A DNA stretch of 64,000 nucleotides. Origin: Polytrichum commune (taxonomy: Eukaryota; Streptophyta; Polytrichopsida; Polytrichales; Polytrichaceae). Below, in pieces: positions 22,501-34,682 of the stretch (position 1 is its first letter; each line of letters opens with the position of its first letter). The stretch is from contig OX485806.1 of assembly GCA_950295325.1 (NCBI GenBank), forward strand, positions 39,308,001 through 39,372,000. The letters are read 5' to 3'. A program made the translations under genes and the position numbers. Under the pieces are notes generated by a model, which saw only the letters and a program-made list of their open reading frames with translations, was not told the origin of the DNA and did not search any database.

Positions 22501-22730
22501 TGAAATGAAATTGGTTTTAAAGTCCGGGAAGCCAAGACGTGATGAGTCACCTCATCACCATAGAAAGGTACTTTAAGCTAGGCCTGGCGACCAAAAAGGG
22601 AGGAGGAAGAAAAAGGGTTGGGAATCATGGCCTGCAGGGGTGATCCGGTTTTGACGGCATAAGATATTTGATGGCCTCATCCTTACAATTACTAGGGCCA
22701 TGCCTTCAATCGCTAGCCCGACAGTCATAA
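19540..22730. other. Region without recognised genes
   Basis: It holds a G16 tract (20203-20218), an (AC)n run at 21363-21383, and a short repeated block (AGATA-GGTGAC-AGACACCAAC-TTCCC at about 20445 and 22367). A GC-richer part (20050-20750) has open frames, but they run through the G tract and show no domain. A short copy of the ACCTCTAATCCATCCAAC-type repeat lies near 21065. Confidence 0.5.
20203..20218 (+). repeat. G16 homopolymer
   Basis: Sixteen consecutive G, followed by CAAAGCG. Confidence 0.95.
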
Positions 22731-22737
22731 TAACTTT

Positions 22738-23122
22738 AGGTGCCAAGTACACCAATTTGTCCTACTACACCAACCGTCCAATTTTAGTGTGGGTGGTGAC
22801 GTTAAATTTGATGTGGAAATGGCTAGTTAGAGTGGGTTCGGTGACTTGTCATGTAACATCAAGTGTCATGTGACATTTTTCTCCAGGTGTCGTGACCCAA
22901 TGATTGCAAGATAAGGTTGAGGTAACCAACGTGGGTTGATGAGGAACAGTGTCAGCCGCATTGCAACTAAATGTTTAATGTAGTGTGCTTAATTCCTGCC
23001 ATGTCTTGGTTGTTGAGATAATTGTAATAAGTTGAGGGTGTCCAGTACACCAATTGTTCCTACTACACCAACCATCTAATTTAGTGTGGGTCGTGACGTT
23101 AAATTTGATGTGGAAGCTAGAG
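22738..23122 (+). repeat. Direct duplication of ~90 bp, ~300 bp apart
   Basis: Units 22738-22835 and 23036-23122 share AGTACACCAATT, CCTACTACACCAACC, TTTAGTGTGGGT, GTGACGTTAAATTTGATGTG and AGAGTGG. The second copy runs straight into the element at 23115. Confidence 0.8.
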
Positions 23123-23669
23123 TGGTTTACACTATGGACCATGAAGTCGTCCCACGGCTGTCTAAGCGATGTGATTGGACGTTGAAGTCGTCCCGGGACG
23201 ACTTGGGTTTACACCAAGGAAAAAATGGCAGAGTGACCACGGAGGTTGAGGTCCACAAAATATATTTTTTTAAGCCTACTCTATCCACTGCCATGGTCCA
23301 ACGGGTTTTCTGTTGGGACAAGCAAAAGAGGTGGTCCGGGAAAAATAGCAAGGGCCCATGTCAGAAAAATGTTGTTTTAATGATTTTTTTAATGATTTTT
23401 TTAATGATTTTTTTCCCCGACTTAATTAAACTTGACTTTTTCCAAAAACTTCCTTTTTTATTATTAAAAAAAATCCACACCTCCACTTTTTGGTGCATGG
23501 TCATTCTTCATGGTCCACATTCGGTTTACACCTAGTGAAGGGCCCATGAACCATGAAAACTAATATTTTAGTAACTCGGACCATGGAAGTCGTCCCATGA
23601 AGTCGTCCCACGCAAAATAGGCCTCTTACGTGGGATGACTTCATGGTCCATAGTGTAAACCGCCCCTTA
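23115..23669 (+). mobile_element. MITE-like element (GGACCATGAAGTC family)
   Basis: Inverted ends contain GGTTTACACTATGGACCATG, then AAGTCGTCCCA. The same block recurs near both ends, as in transposons with subterminal repeats. The interior matches 32312-32901 (AGTGACCA-GGAG, GGTCCAACAG-TTTCT, TTTTTGGTGCATGGTCATTC). The 149-codon frame at 23086-23535 is simply this non-coding element. Confidence 0.8.
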
Positions 23670-23699
23670 GGCTCGTGTCTTAGTGTCACCTATTGCATA

Positions 23700-25150
23700 T
23701 ACCATTTGCCACAACTTTGGAACCTCCACTTGTCAAAGAATCACTTGTTTTGCATGACTATTGACCCGTAAATCCACTTTCACTATAAATCATGTGATCC
23801 ACAAAAAAACAAACATCAATGAAAACAAAATTGAAGGAAAGAGAATTGACCCACAATATTTAGTCCAGGTGTTCACCGTTATGACTCAATAATGATTAGT
23901 GTGTCCCACACATTAAGTTCAAACACATCCTCTAGTATGCACATCAAAAAACAAGAAATAACTTGTTTAGTAGAAAATGATAGGTATTCCATGTAAGAAA
24001 AGCAAGCATTATGTGACTTTTAATGTGACCCACACTAATAGGAGAAATTAGTGTACCTAACACGTCTACAAAGTGTGTCACAACCTTTAGGGTTAGGTGG
24101 ACACTAGAAATTTCTCATGACATAATTAGATTTCTCATCAGAGCCGTGAACTTAATAAGCTCATTAATGTGGCCTTTTGAACATTTTGACCTAACTGGGT
24201 TGACTTGCAATTCAAAGTTACCGAGATAAAATCAAATTCACTTACTAACACGTAATGATACGGGAAGTTGCGTGAGTGCGTATGCTATGGTCTACTACAT
24301 AATGTGTGATCATGTCTTCTTACTTATTGTAGTGTTTTATTTTCTACAAGAGTGAAGTACTTTTGGGTGTTTGCAAAATGTTAGGAAATTGGTGTTAGTG
24401 ACACTAATATGTGTATGCGTTGTACAAGTATGATAGGAATTTGTGGATGGTAAGTAAAAAAGAAAAGGCCAAGATGTAAGTAGTAAGAAAGGCCAAGGGA
24501 GTCTGTGGTGTGTACATAAACTCATCCCATAACATTAGTCAGCATACAAGGTGAGTTGGGTCCTAACATAGTTTTCATCAGTAATCTTCAAAGCATGAGC
24601 TAATTATGGTTGTGCCAGGCTTTGCAAAAGCCACCACATTGGGAATTAGGCATGGGTACTTTATCCGTTATAAATTTCAATGTTTTAGTGTTACATAGTA
24701 TTCATAATCATGATGGATTTTCATGGTAGATCAATGTTTTTTTTTGGGGGGGGGGGTTTGGTTTCCTTGAGGGTAACATTAAACATCAATTTCACATAAA
24801 CGTATTATTTTTAAGCATCACAAACTTAAAAGCAATCAAGTCCCTTGAGTTTCTGCTAAACTCTAAAACACTAAAACATTGGGACATTGAATGTGCGTAA
24901 TAATTGGTAAGATGTGAACATTTACCTGTATGTGGTCCCCGACATGACATGCTATGTCATTTATGACATGGCCATAATAGTTCATGCATACAAGACTAGT
25001 AATGGAACCTATATCGGGTGAGTTGGGTGGGCCATGGAATCAAGGGGAATATTGTTGTGAGATGTTGCCATTTTAACTTGCAAAGTCCACACGTTAAGCC
25101 GATCTTGTTGGAAGTGTCAAGGCTACTAAGTAAACTTATGCCATGTGGAA
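23700..25150. other. Non-coding AT-rich region
   Basis: No recognised gene. Holds a T-tract joined to a G11 run (24746-24756) and scattered GTGTCAC/TAGTGT motifs, but no paired element ends that I could define. Confidence 0.5.
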
Positions 25151-25162
25151 GGCAAATATACA

Positions 25163-26202
25163 TTACACTGTTTTATTTTCTATGTTGAGGTCTAATTGGG
25201 CACCACTTTGCATAAATTCAATGTCCGCAACACCTTTTAAGAGGTCCCAATCAATCATAGAATGACATGTGGCAATTTTGGGCAAAGTCAAAACTAGATT
25301 TGTTACTTGTTTGCATGAGAGTTTGGTTCCATTCAAGTCTACCATAGTCCAAAAAAGAGTCCCACACCCGTTGGTATATCTTCTCCACGTGCCATTGAAA
25401 ACAAACTAGCTCATTTGGTTGGTGCCAAATAATCCATGGAAGGCCACTCCTCGAGAAGAACCAATTGTGATTAAACCGTTTCAGATTCTTACAAAGAGGT
25501 TGATCAAAGTGGCATTGCACCATTGAAAAATATTCCCAAAGGCCAAGGTTATCTCTTTTGGCAAAGAGCTTCCACATAATGTCAGCAACATAATGCCACA
25601 CTTGTTAAGTTACTAGCCAGCTAAAGAACATGTGCTCCACAAATTCCACATTTTGCCTGCCACAATGAGGACAAGTCTTATTGATCTCCGCTGAGATTCT
25701 CCCATGCCATGCATTCACTACAACCGCCTTATGGATGGCTAACCATTTGTGATAATTGCCTCCGTTTGTGCCTTATGTTTGTGACGAATGATATTCCATC
25801 TCGAAGAAGTGAAGGGGGGAATTTCATTTCGCCGTTTATTAGTGATCGACTTCTTGAGGGCCTCTTGAGTAGTAATCCATTTCCTCCCAAGCTTTGCCAA
25901 GTACTTGAGGAAGGGAACTATCTTAGGCCAACACCGATGTGTTGGATCAAAGGAGAATTGGTCTAGTTTCCCATAGAACAAGGTGAATTGGGTTTGGGCA
26001 CTCCCACCCTTACTTGCAACATCCATCCACAGAAAGCCATGGGTGGTGTCGCATTCCTTGCATTCAGTTTCAACTCCATGAGAGTAAAGTATTGCGAGCT
26101 AATAATGAATTTAGGTAAAACTGCCATGTATTCCGCGCTAAATTGAATTGGACCCATGCTAGATTCTTTGAAGTAACCAACACTAGCCACGCGTTCAGAC
26201 AT
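25163..26202 (-). mobile_element. LINE (non-LTR retrotransposon) ORF2 remnant with zf-RVT domain
   Basis: The minus strand carries pieces typical of the end of plant L1-type ORF2. A segment at 25739-26026 includes CWPKIVPFLKYLAKLGRKW and WITTQEALKKS. Next comes a zinc-binding RT C-terminal (zf-RVT) domain at about 25560-25746: WLAIHKAVVVNAWHGRIS, TCPHCG and EHMFF. Then QVWHYVADIMWKLF and a Trp-rich tail ending near 25250. Stops and frame changes break it (for example a TAA after the zf-RVT core), and the last zinc-ligand Cys, expected after FF, is replaced by Trp. The reverse-transcriptase and endonuclease parts were not found upstream, so this is a 5'-truncated, dead copy. Confidence 0.75.
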
Positions 26203-26505
26203 GTATCCTATGAGTCTCTATACAAGCCAACCCATTCATGTGATGTGGGTTGAGCTCTGTGTTGTCTAAGCATCCTAACACAAAAAGAAACCATAGAACT
26301 CCAACAACTGAACCCAAAAGTCATAATAAACTTATGCAAGAGAGAATTTTAACTTTCACTTACTCCCATTTCAAGAATCATTCCTTCCGGGATCCTAGAT
26401 ATCCCAAAAGTATCTCAAACCTTCATTTATAAAGAACAAGTGCCCTATCCCATAGTAATACCAAAATGTAGACCTTCATATTCTATCTACCGGCTCTCAA
26501 TTTCC

Positions 26506-26547
26506 ATACATACATACATACATATATATACATACATATATACATAT
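26506..26547 (+). repeat. (CATA)n/(TA)n microsatellite
   Basis: CATA units grading into TATA and back. A similar ACATACATATAT block lies near 28480-28510. Confidence 0.9.
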
Positions 26548-26992
26548 TATGTACAGTTTTCTACAAGAGCATACATTGGAGGAGTTTCACTTTGGGAAAA
26601 AGTTATCGAAAGACGGTGGTGAGTTTAAAAGGGGGATCACGGTCACGATTCAGGGAGACTTTTTAAAGCGCTTGAGACTATCATGCACGCTAGGCGTCAA
26701 CTTTATAAGCTTGTGTATATATGGATCATGAAATTATGAATGAGGTGACAAGGCCAAGTTGTAAGCCTAAAGCCAAAATCCGAGTGGCCAACAAGTTGGT
26801 TGAAAAGCCCGCATTGTCATGGCCTTGCGGGTAAGGTAGGCTTTTTGCACGAAACGAAAATAGGTCAAAATTTCAACCAAAATATCTGGACCTTCTACTC
26901 AGGGTCCATCCAGATAATGAGAAGCGCCACCCACCAAACCCACCACCAAACAAGTAACCTTAAAGCTAAACACTTTATGTATGTGTGTAGAT

Positions 26993-27655
26993 CAGAGTTG
27001 GGGAAGTTTTTGAAGCCTTAGTGGCTAATTGCCGGTAGTTGCTACGAAGGGTCGGATTTTTACCAATTTACATCGGCAAGAGCCGGTCTTTTGTAAAATC
27101 AATCGGCCAATTGCCTATATTTTCATATTTTCATTGGCCAATATCCGATTAAATGGAATTCATATGGGCACTAATTGTTTAAAAAATGTATGAAAAGTTA
27201 TTAGAAATCATTTCTTAGTACAAAATCTTGAATAAGTGAAAAGAAAGGCATCATGTTCAAAACTTTAAATTTGAAGAGTTAATATCCTTGGCAAGAATTG
27301 AACCTAGCAATGCCTTCACCGCTTGAAGGCCAAGGGTCCCCCAATTCTTCATAGAAGCAATTGGATTTGGTCATGGAAAGGTTGCATAATTCAAAAAGTT
27401 TAAGGTTTAGGGTACTTCCTCAAGTGCATCATCAAATGCCCCGGACAAATAGCGCTCTGGATGCTTCCGGCTGAAATCCAATAACTCACAAGAAGAATCA
27501 GCTACATTTCCGGGACATTTTTTGGTTCATCGGCTAATTGCCGGAGGATTGAAATTACAGTCGGATTGCCATCCGATGGTTGGAAATTTGGACCGTCCAT
27601 GAGGGGAAATCCATCGGCTGATAATGAACTAGCCGTCGGTTTTCCCTGAACATAG
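26993..27655 (+). mobile_element. hAT-like non-autonomous element, copy 1
   Basis: Flanked by a perfect 8-bp direct repeat, GTGTAGAT (26985-26992 and 27656-27663). Ends are CAGAGTTGGGGAAG on the left and, reversed, CTATGTTCAGGGAAAA on the right. Repeated GGCTAATTGCCGG blocks lie near both ends. No coding frame. The 8-bp duplication and CAGAG end fit the hAT superfamily. A close relative in the same orientation lies at 52464-53123. Confidence 0.82.
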
Positions 27656-27684
27656 GTGTAGATTCAAGTTAGCTGGATCTTTTC

Positions 27685-27885
27685 AACCAACTATGTGGGA
27701 ATCCAGGGGCTTGTCCTTGGGGGGAGATAGGTGTTGGTTAGTTTGTTTTGTACCCGTTCTAGTTATTCATCTTCGAAAGGAGGCAATAGTCGTTGGGGGC
27801 CTTCTAACTCTTGTGATGCATGTTTCGGGGATTATGTACATACTTAGATCAAGTTAGAACTAAAGCAACACCATACCGGTGGCAA
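27685..27885 (+). repeat. Dispersed repeat, copy 1 (partner 29783-29975)
   Basis: Shared blocks: CAACCAAC-ATGTGGGAA, CTTG-CCTTGGGG, GAGGCAATAGTCGT, GGGCCT, TTTCGGG-ATTA and TAAAGCAACACCA. Same orientation. Confidence 0.75.
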
Positions 27886-27964
27886 CATCGGAGTCGGCTT
27901 TCTTTTTCTTTTTTCTTATTTGTATGTAGATTTCTTCAACGTGTGGCAAAACATTCCTTCTTTG

Positions 27965-28440
27965 CGCATGGGGAGATGGGATTATCGCATACGAGGGTAC
28001 TTCTTCATCCATCCAACATGAAAAGTTGACCCCCCATAGGTTTGTTGCCAGTTCATCTCATGACTTGGACTGCACTAATTTGGGGTCTTTGAAGTTGATT
28101 TCGGTGTCATATCAACTAAAAACACTGACCTTCGAGTGGCATATTATTTTCAGAACTTACGTAGGTTTTTTCAATGTGTGATCAATTTTTGTTTTCCATT
28201 TCACACAAATAAAAGGAATTATCGTAGTGTATAGGTGTACCTCTAATCCAGCCAACATACAAACTCGATCCTATAGGTTTGTGGTCAATTCATCTCCAAT
28301 GATTTAGACTAAACTAATTTGGATTTTTAATGCCTATTTTGGTGTTATATCATTTGAGAAATTCCTATCTCTAAGTTGCATACTATTTTGATGGTTTTTA
28401 TGTTGGATAAATGAGAGATACTTTCATATGTGATAAGCCC
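27965..28440 (+). repeat. Two tandem units of a ~200-bp dispersed repeat
   Basis: Both units carry the theme: ATTATCG-A, GTAC-TCT-ATCCA-CCAACAT, CCCATAGGTTTGT, CAATTCATCTC, GACT-AACTAATTTGG and ATATCA. Further copies: about 21060-21100, 33755-33910, 36435-36520, 39100-39305 and 54115-54335. No coding frame is conserved among them. Confidence 0.75.
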
Positions 28441-28572
28441 TTCTCTCCAGTTCACACACTCATCACAAATAGAACATAAGTATATATACATATATGTACA
28501 TACATATATTGTGACTAACATTGAGGGGAGGGTGAAAATATAGGTTATTGCGCAGAGCCCTCAAATTAGTCT

Positions 28573-28760
28573 ACATTGTTTATGATCTTTAGTGTCACTT
28601 ATTATTTGAAGTTACAGAATCTAATTACTTCTTATTGTAGAATTCATTCTTTATTAGCAATGGTTGGATAGGTTGTTTGGAACATATAGTACATAAATGA
28701 CTTTACTTGCTAGGAATTTACATTTTCAATATATAGTCATAACATTGAGTAATTCCAAAT
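28573..28760 (+). mobile_element. Partial MITE (TTTAGTGTCACTTACTATTTG family)
   Basis: Starts with TTTAGTGTCACTTATTATTT and GAAGTTACAGAAT, the same as the inner ends of 30583-30820 and 38357-38579. The other end is not recognisable. Confidence 0.5.
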
Positions 28761-29096
28761 GCTAGAACGTGCTAGAAACATCATTTTTGCACTTTTTTTC
28801 CTCATTGCAGAAGTGCTATAAGTGTGTATCCAGTGCCAGGCACTCCTTCATGCACCTTATTCTCATAATTTGAAATTGGATCTAAACTTGAACATTCGTT
28901 TCTCAAAATAAGAGGAGCATTTGCTTGAGTTAGGGAATGCTAAGATTTGATAGGAAAATGATGTCACATTAACGTCATTGTGTTTTTGCATATCTAGAAC
29001 CCAAATCCTAGTGTAAAACTCCTTGAGGACCAAGCTTTGACTCTTGACTAGTAGGATAGCTCAGTTTTGGAGTGTCTCTAGTCTTGGACCCTAGTC

Positions 29097-29586
29097 TAAG
29101 GGTTGCTTCACACTATGGCGGTTGAAGTCAAGAGGCCGTGGGATTGAGTGGCCAAACTTTGTTGAGAGTCCAAAGAAACGGGCTGAAAATAGCCAAGAAA
29201 ATATAGTAAGTGGAGCCTTCGGCCGGCATAGTGTGAAGCCTCCAAAGGCCAAGCCCAAAGTCCAAACCCAAAGGAGCATCCCACTTTATTCCTTGCCCAA
29301 AACAACCCCTCCAATCTAACGGCCAAGATCTTGGCAGTGATTGATTTTTTAAAGAAAAAAAAACCAATGGCCTCTCAACCATAGTTTGGGTTTCCATTCC
29401 CGTCCTACCCAAACTTCCTTCGAGAGTCCATTGCCTTCTTCAAAAAGCTAGCATTTTAAATTGTGACAACCTTTGGACTTGAGCCTTAGTGTGAAGGGTT
29501 GAGAGGCCAAACTATTGGTTTCTGCAATATGATTGGTGGAAATCGATGGCCTCTCGACCTTCGGCCATAGTGTGAAGCGCCCCCTA
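29097..29586 (+). mobile_element. MITE-like element (GCTTCACACTATGG ends)
   Basis: The left end is TAAGGGTTGCTTCACACTAT and the right, reversed, TAGGGGGCGCTTCACACTAT; both continue with GG and an AGAGGCC block. A third ATAGTGTGAAG block lies inside, near 29230. No target-site duplication found; no coding frame. Confidence 0.8.
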
Positions 29587-29782
29587 AACCTGCCCTAAGG
29601 TACCTAATTGAAGCAAGGGTGGCTCAAATTCAAGGCCTTCAACTGGATCCCATGGAAACTCCGAGGTTAAGCCGCCTAAGGTTGGAATAGTACTCATATG
29701 GGTGGCCTCCCTAGCACTTAATTTGCGGTGCACCCTACCACCTACGATCCACCCAATCATAGTGGTGTATCCATATATTCTC

Positions 29783-29975
29783 AACCAACCATGTGGGAAC
29801 TGAGGGAGCTTGCCCTTGGGGAAGACATGTGCTGGTTGGCTCGTCCACACCCGTTCAAGGTGTTCGCCTTCAAAAGGAGGCAATAGTCGTCAAGGGCCTC
29901 CGATTCTCATAATGCCCGTTTCGGGATTACATACATATTTGGACCGACTCGAAATTGAAGCAACACCACAACTTA
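29783..29975 (+). repeat. Dispersed repeat, copy 2 (partner 27685-27885)
   Basis: Same ordered blocks as the first copy, in the same orientation. The region 29590-30560 otherwise holds no recognised gene. A GGCAACATTGGAATC block at 30507 continues the match, after an interruption. Confidence 0.7.
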
Positions 29976-30582
29976 GGTTGGTTTACACTAGGAGTCAAGA
30001 CCGACATTTAGCGTCATAAGGTTGGAATATGTGCTTCTTATTGGTGCAATTTCTAAAATTGGTCCCAACCACATTACACCTAGGGTGAAGCTGATTTTTT
30101 CAAAGGAATTTTTGATTCATAAAAGACATGATCCGACATGGTCCAAGCTTAGGCAAAGGAGTGCACCATTCTTGAGAGGCCAATTCTTGACCTCGGGACA
30201 AATTTCATATTCGAATGTAAGATTATTATTTTTACAAATATACAAAATTTGAAGCATTTCATGTCATTTGATTGATGGAAAATCTAAACAACTTCCTCTT
30301 TTCTTCTCTTCCCTTCAAGACTTTATGCAATGGATTCCATCGTCCACCTTAAGACCATTTAGACATGGGAGAATTGGCCCTTGCTATAATCTTATTCCAA
30401 TGAGTAATTAGGACTAACCTTAGGCTAAAAGGGGTTGAAATCTATTGAATCCGCCCCAAGAGAAATCGGTCTCGACCTCATGTATAAACCAACCCTCAAT
30501 TCACGCCAGTGGCAACATTGGAATCCTCTTTCTTCCCCTAACTAAAGTTCGTGAAAATTCCCTAACCTAACCTCCTCAACAT

Positions 30583-30820
30583 CACTACATTGAAAATCAT
30601 ATTTAACGTCACTCACTATTTAAACTTACACAATGCTATAACTCTTTTTTTGTATATCTCACTTTTTTGGGTCAACAAAGGTCAAAATAGTTGTTTGGAC
30701 ATTATAGAACATCATCATCTTAACATCATCATACAAACATACATCAATAGTAAACAAAAAAACAAAAAAACTAACATTATGGAACTCCAAATAGTAAGTG
30801 ACACTAAACATCGTATCTAG
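30583..30820 (+). mobile_element. MITE (CACTAAATAT / TTTAGTGTCACTTAC family)
   Basis: The ends are inverted copies: left ATATTTAACGTCACTCACTA and right, reversed, GATGTTTAGTGTCACTTACT. Length 238 bp. The interior (TTGTTTGGACATTATAGAAC) matches 38357-38579 and 51725-51934. Confidence 0.75.
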
Positions 30821-31192
30821 CAAAGTCCTTACCAAAATAAACACTTGGATCAAAGTGATTACTCTAACCTAACTTGTGGGAAATGCCACGGCATTCATAA
30901 CTCGGAGTGTCATCACGCCGGTACTCACACAAGGGGTTTTTATCATACTTTTAAGCCAAGTTCCAACAGTGCCCGCTTAACACATTAAATAAAGAACACA
31001 AATGTAATCAACAAGGGATTCTCGGACTTAATTACGGATTCTGCACCCTCCCTTTAATTTGCCGGCTTCAAGTTGCTCAACCTTGAAATTCAGCACTTTA
31101 GGTTATAAGTTGATGTTATAGGTTATATGTTATAGTTCAACTTTGAAGAAGTCATAAGTTGAACACTTGAACTTACCGAAAAGCCAATATCG

Positions 31193-31519
31193 TAGCTCTC
31201 TAGCAGCTTGGGCAAAAAATCATTCATTTTAAAGGTGTCTAAACTTCGGGAAAATTAATTTCGTTGAGTGTCAAAAAAGAAAAAAGAAAAAGAAAAAGAA
31301 AAGCATTCAAAGAGTGCCTAAAATCAACAAAATCGTCATAGATGAAATCAGGGAATTCATCCATGAATTATAGAAATGGCTTGGATGAATGTCTAACTCA
31401 TTTTAGATTGTTTTTTGACTTTGTCCAATTCTAGAATATTCTTTAATGGGTTGCCTAACTTACTTTCGCACTTTAGTTTAATTATTTGACAAAAAGGTGC
31501 CCAAGCTGCTAGAGAGCTA
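31193..31519 (+). mobile_element. MITE with TAGCTCTCTAGCAGCTTGGG ends, copy 1
   Basis: Perfect 22-bp inverted ends, TAGCTCTCTAGCAGCTTGGG followed by CA. The interior is AT-rich with no coding frame. A second copy lies inverted at 45495-45931. Confidence 0.85.
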
Positions 31520-31649
31520 CAATAGAGTTGTTCTTAATGTGTTTAAAGGGAACACATACCTTTCAAAGTGGGTTTTACCATAACACGACTAAGTTAAGCC
31601 GTTAGCTGATGGTCCCTTCCCAGAGAAAAGAGGCTCCAATTTTATTTTA

Positions 31650-31790
31650 TTTTAAATTTCCTTATAATGCACAACCGCATGTCGAATAGTTTGAAGTCCA
31701 TAGCATGAGTGTTCCCCAATAAACGAGGAGTCCTAGAAGTAAAGGAGAATTATGCTTACGTCATACATGGTCCCACGGAACACAACCAAA
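31650..31790 (+). repeat. Dispersed repeat, partial copy (partners 47596-47806 and 61069-61282)
   Basis: Shares CATGAGTG-TCCCCA-AAAC, GAGAATTATGCT-A-GT and ACATGGTCCCACGGAA with the two longer copies. Confidence 0.65.
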
Positions 31791-32311
31791 GAATGGTACG
31801 TTGTTATGAAAGTTTGAAATTGAGTTTGTTTTAAAAGTAAAAATCTTTTAGGGGTCTTTTTTTTTACAAGTAATTTGTGTGGCTTAAATCGTGGGGTCTC
31901 TTTTATATCGTAGATAGTAAGGGATGATAAATTTGGACCTAATGAAGGAGGGTGATGTCACTTCGGCCCACGTAGAGGAGGTGATGTCTATTTTGGGGTG
32001 GGTTCGTTGACCAAAGCCCAAGATTGGATCCAAACTCATGAATTCTCTCGTCTTTGATCTTCCTTGAATCCTTTTTAATATACTTCATAGAGGATGGCCA
32101 TTATGGGACCCGGAAAAAGGTTCTCCGAAAACTCATGTTTCCGACCCCCTTCCCTTTTGGCACAGTGCGGATAAGTTTATTGTAAGCAAGTTTGTTGACA
32201 TTTAAAGGTGCCAATATATTATTTATGGTCTACACGATAGGTTGCACAATCTCCAAGTAAGTATAAGAAGCCAATTTTCATTTGGTCTATGAAACTATAA
32301 CTATACTCTAC

Positions 32312-32901
32312 TTAGGGGTTGTTCACATCATGGACCATGAAGTCATCCGAAGGCCCTGTAAAACATGTGTTTGGATGTTGAACTTGTCTTGAGACCACTT
32401 CGGTTTACACCAAGGGGAAAAATGTCAGAGTGACCATGGAGTTCGAGGTCCCAAAAGACATATTTAAAGGCATGCATTATTCACTCGTATGGTCCAACAG
32501 ATTTCTCACTAGGAGAGGCAAAAGAGGTGCTTTGATAGGAAAAGGTAAGGGCCCATACAGAGAAATATTTTTATCCTCAAATTTTAACGATTTAAAATTT
32601 ATTTTTTTTGGAAAGATAAGATGAATACAAGAAAAGACATAAGAGTGTTCAAATTTGAATTTCTTCAAAAGTGCCATGTTTGGACACATATGTAAAGAAA
32701 AAATCAGCATGTTTACTTTTTGGTGCATGGTCATTCCTCTTGGTCCACATTTAATTTACACCTTAATGAGAAGCCCAAAGACTTTGATGATTGATTTTTT
32801 AAGAAATCAAACCATGGAAGCTGGACCATCAAGTTGAATCATAAAAAACAACCATCTTACATGGTCCGACTTCATGGTCCATGGTGTAAATTGGCCCTTA
32901 A
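32312..32901 (+). mobile_element. MITE-like element (GGACCATGAAGTC family)
   Basis: The left end is TTAGGGGTTGTTCACATCAT and the right, reversed, TTAAGGGCCAATTTACACCA; both continue with TGGACCATGAAGTC. 590 bp. Same interior as 23115-23669. No target-site duplication found. Confidence 0.82.
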
Positions 32902-33469
32902 CACAACCTACTACAAAAATGTTCATTTTAGATGTGATCACTCACGGTATGTTATAGCTCCAACAGTAAACACATAATCATATTTTCATGATATCTTCAG
33001 GCCCACCGTTCGCCTATTGGACCTACAAGAGTTAAGTAGTAGCGCAAAACTAATCGTCAAAAAATTCAAGAATCAAAATGTACTACTATTAAGTTCTTCA
33101 ATGTATTTAGTATCAACCAAAGATTGCAAAGCTCAAAAGCAAACCCAAATTTGACACATGCAATGGTTTCTCACCTAAGGATGTGTTTCTATCAAGAAAT
33201 GAAAACATAACGTCGGTGTCACCTTGGAACCACCTTCTCCACGTAGGTCATGTGTTTTTAAAGGGTCCACAACATAATTATTCTCAAAATCCATATTCCA
33301 AGGTGAAAGGGGTGGAGAAATCCATGTAGAATTGCTATTCATGGAGAAAAAGTTGTATCATGGATTCGCAATGACATCATTGTTTGGTTTATGTTTTTTA
33401 TAGTGTAATTGCACCTTTAATAGAAGTAAACCTGAGATGACTCAATTTTGAACCCATCCTGCAAAATAT

Positions 33470-33735
33470 GAAGAGTTTTGCATTTTAGTTCACTGGAGGA
33501 AGATATTTTGTGAGCATAGTAATGGCAAGTGTCATTTTGTGTACACTTTAGTTAACTTGTAAACCATTGTGTAACATAGACATACACCTCATGGAATTAT
33601 TAAACGTACTCATGCCTAGTGCAATGAGGCGACACTAATTATGAAGTTGTTGATGATTAGTGTAACCTAGCATACGCCTCAAAATAGGGTAAGTGTCATG
33701 ATTATGCATGTGATACTATATACCATAAACAATGC
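33470..33735 (-). repeat. Inverted copy of part of the 43000-43525 element
   Basis: Read in reverse it follows 43010-43320: a TTACCCTATTTTGA block, TGCTAGGTTACA, CATCAACAACTTCA, GTTACACAATGG, TAAAGTGTACACAAA and GACACTTGCCAT. Ends are incomplete. Confidence 0.7.
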
Positions 33736-33963
33736 TAAGATAAGGTGAGACGAAGATTTTGCATACAAGTGTACCTCTAATCCATCCATGTTAAAAAAAT
33801 GCGAGCACCAAACTTATTTGGGATTTATGAAACTAATATCAATGTTGAATTATATAATAACGAGATTTGGCCTACATACTATTACAAGATGTTTGTGTTG
33901 GATAAATGAGTGGCACATTCACATACAATACTTCCCTTGTGATTTGAAGCAATTGGAGTGTTT

Positions 33964-33978
33964 CCCCCCCCCCCCCCC
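33964..33978 (+). repeat. C15 homopolymer
   Basis: Fifteen consecutive C on the plus strand. The sequence 33740-34680 around it has no recognised gene; open frames near 34093-34617 lack any domain I know. Confidence 0.9.
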
Positions 33979-34682
33979 TCATGGTAGGTTTTGGTGGAGA
34001 ACACCCCCTTGACTAGACATGTGCTCACTTGAAGGAGGAAAATCCACTTGTTAAAAGAAAGTGCAACATAATGCACACTTATTTATTTTATTTTGTCAAT
34101 AGAAATATTGCGACCTACAACATGGACCTTTGATGTTCAATATCATGAGTTGGGAAGTAGTATGCACCCACTATATTATTCCCAACGTCTCTTTAATGTG
34201 GAAACAAGCTTTATAGTGCGCCCCACGTTATTTACAACAATAAGTGTGGTGGAAACTCGCATGTTCCCAAAGTCAACGGTTTCGACTAAGTCGATGCTCC
34301 AAAACAACTTTCGGCCTCAAATTTGAAAGTTCATAGAAGTTGCACAACAACAAATTGGGACACCGATAACATTGAAATTTCAATGCTTTTGGGGTTGGGT
34401 GGTGGATCTTACTAGGTACTTTATGAGTGACGAATCAATAAATTTATGGGTTGCTCAATGTCGACAACTTCACAGTGGTTGGTGTACTATAATTGGGATA
34501 ATACAAGGGACGAAGTACCTAACTTATCACTTCCTATTACTACTTATATCTCCTCTACCTAACTTCACCAATAACTCTTGTTTTTGTTGCCGAGAGCCTA
34601 TTCTTTGTAAATTTTGATAGAATTTTGATTCTTATTTGACTCACTATTTTTAATTATGATTTGACTGAAAATTTGATGAGTT

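Noticed and set aside
23086-23535. 149-codon frame on the plus strand
   Set aside because: Covers the ends and interior of a non-coding MITE; the homologous element at 32312-32901 does not keep the frame.
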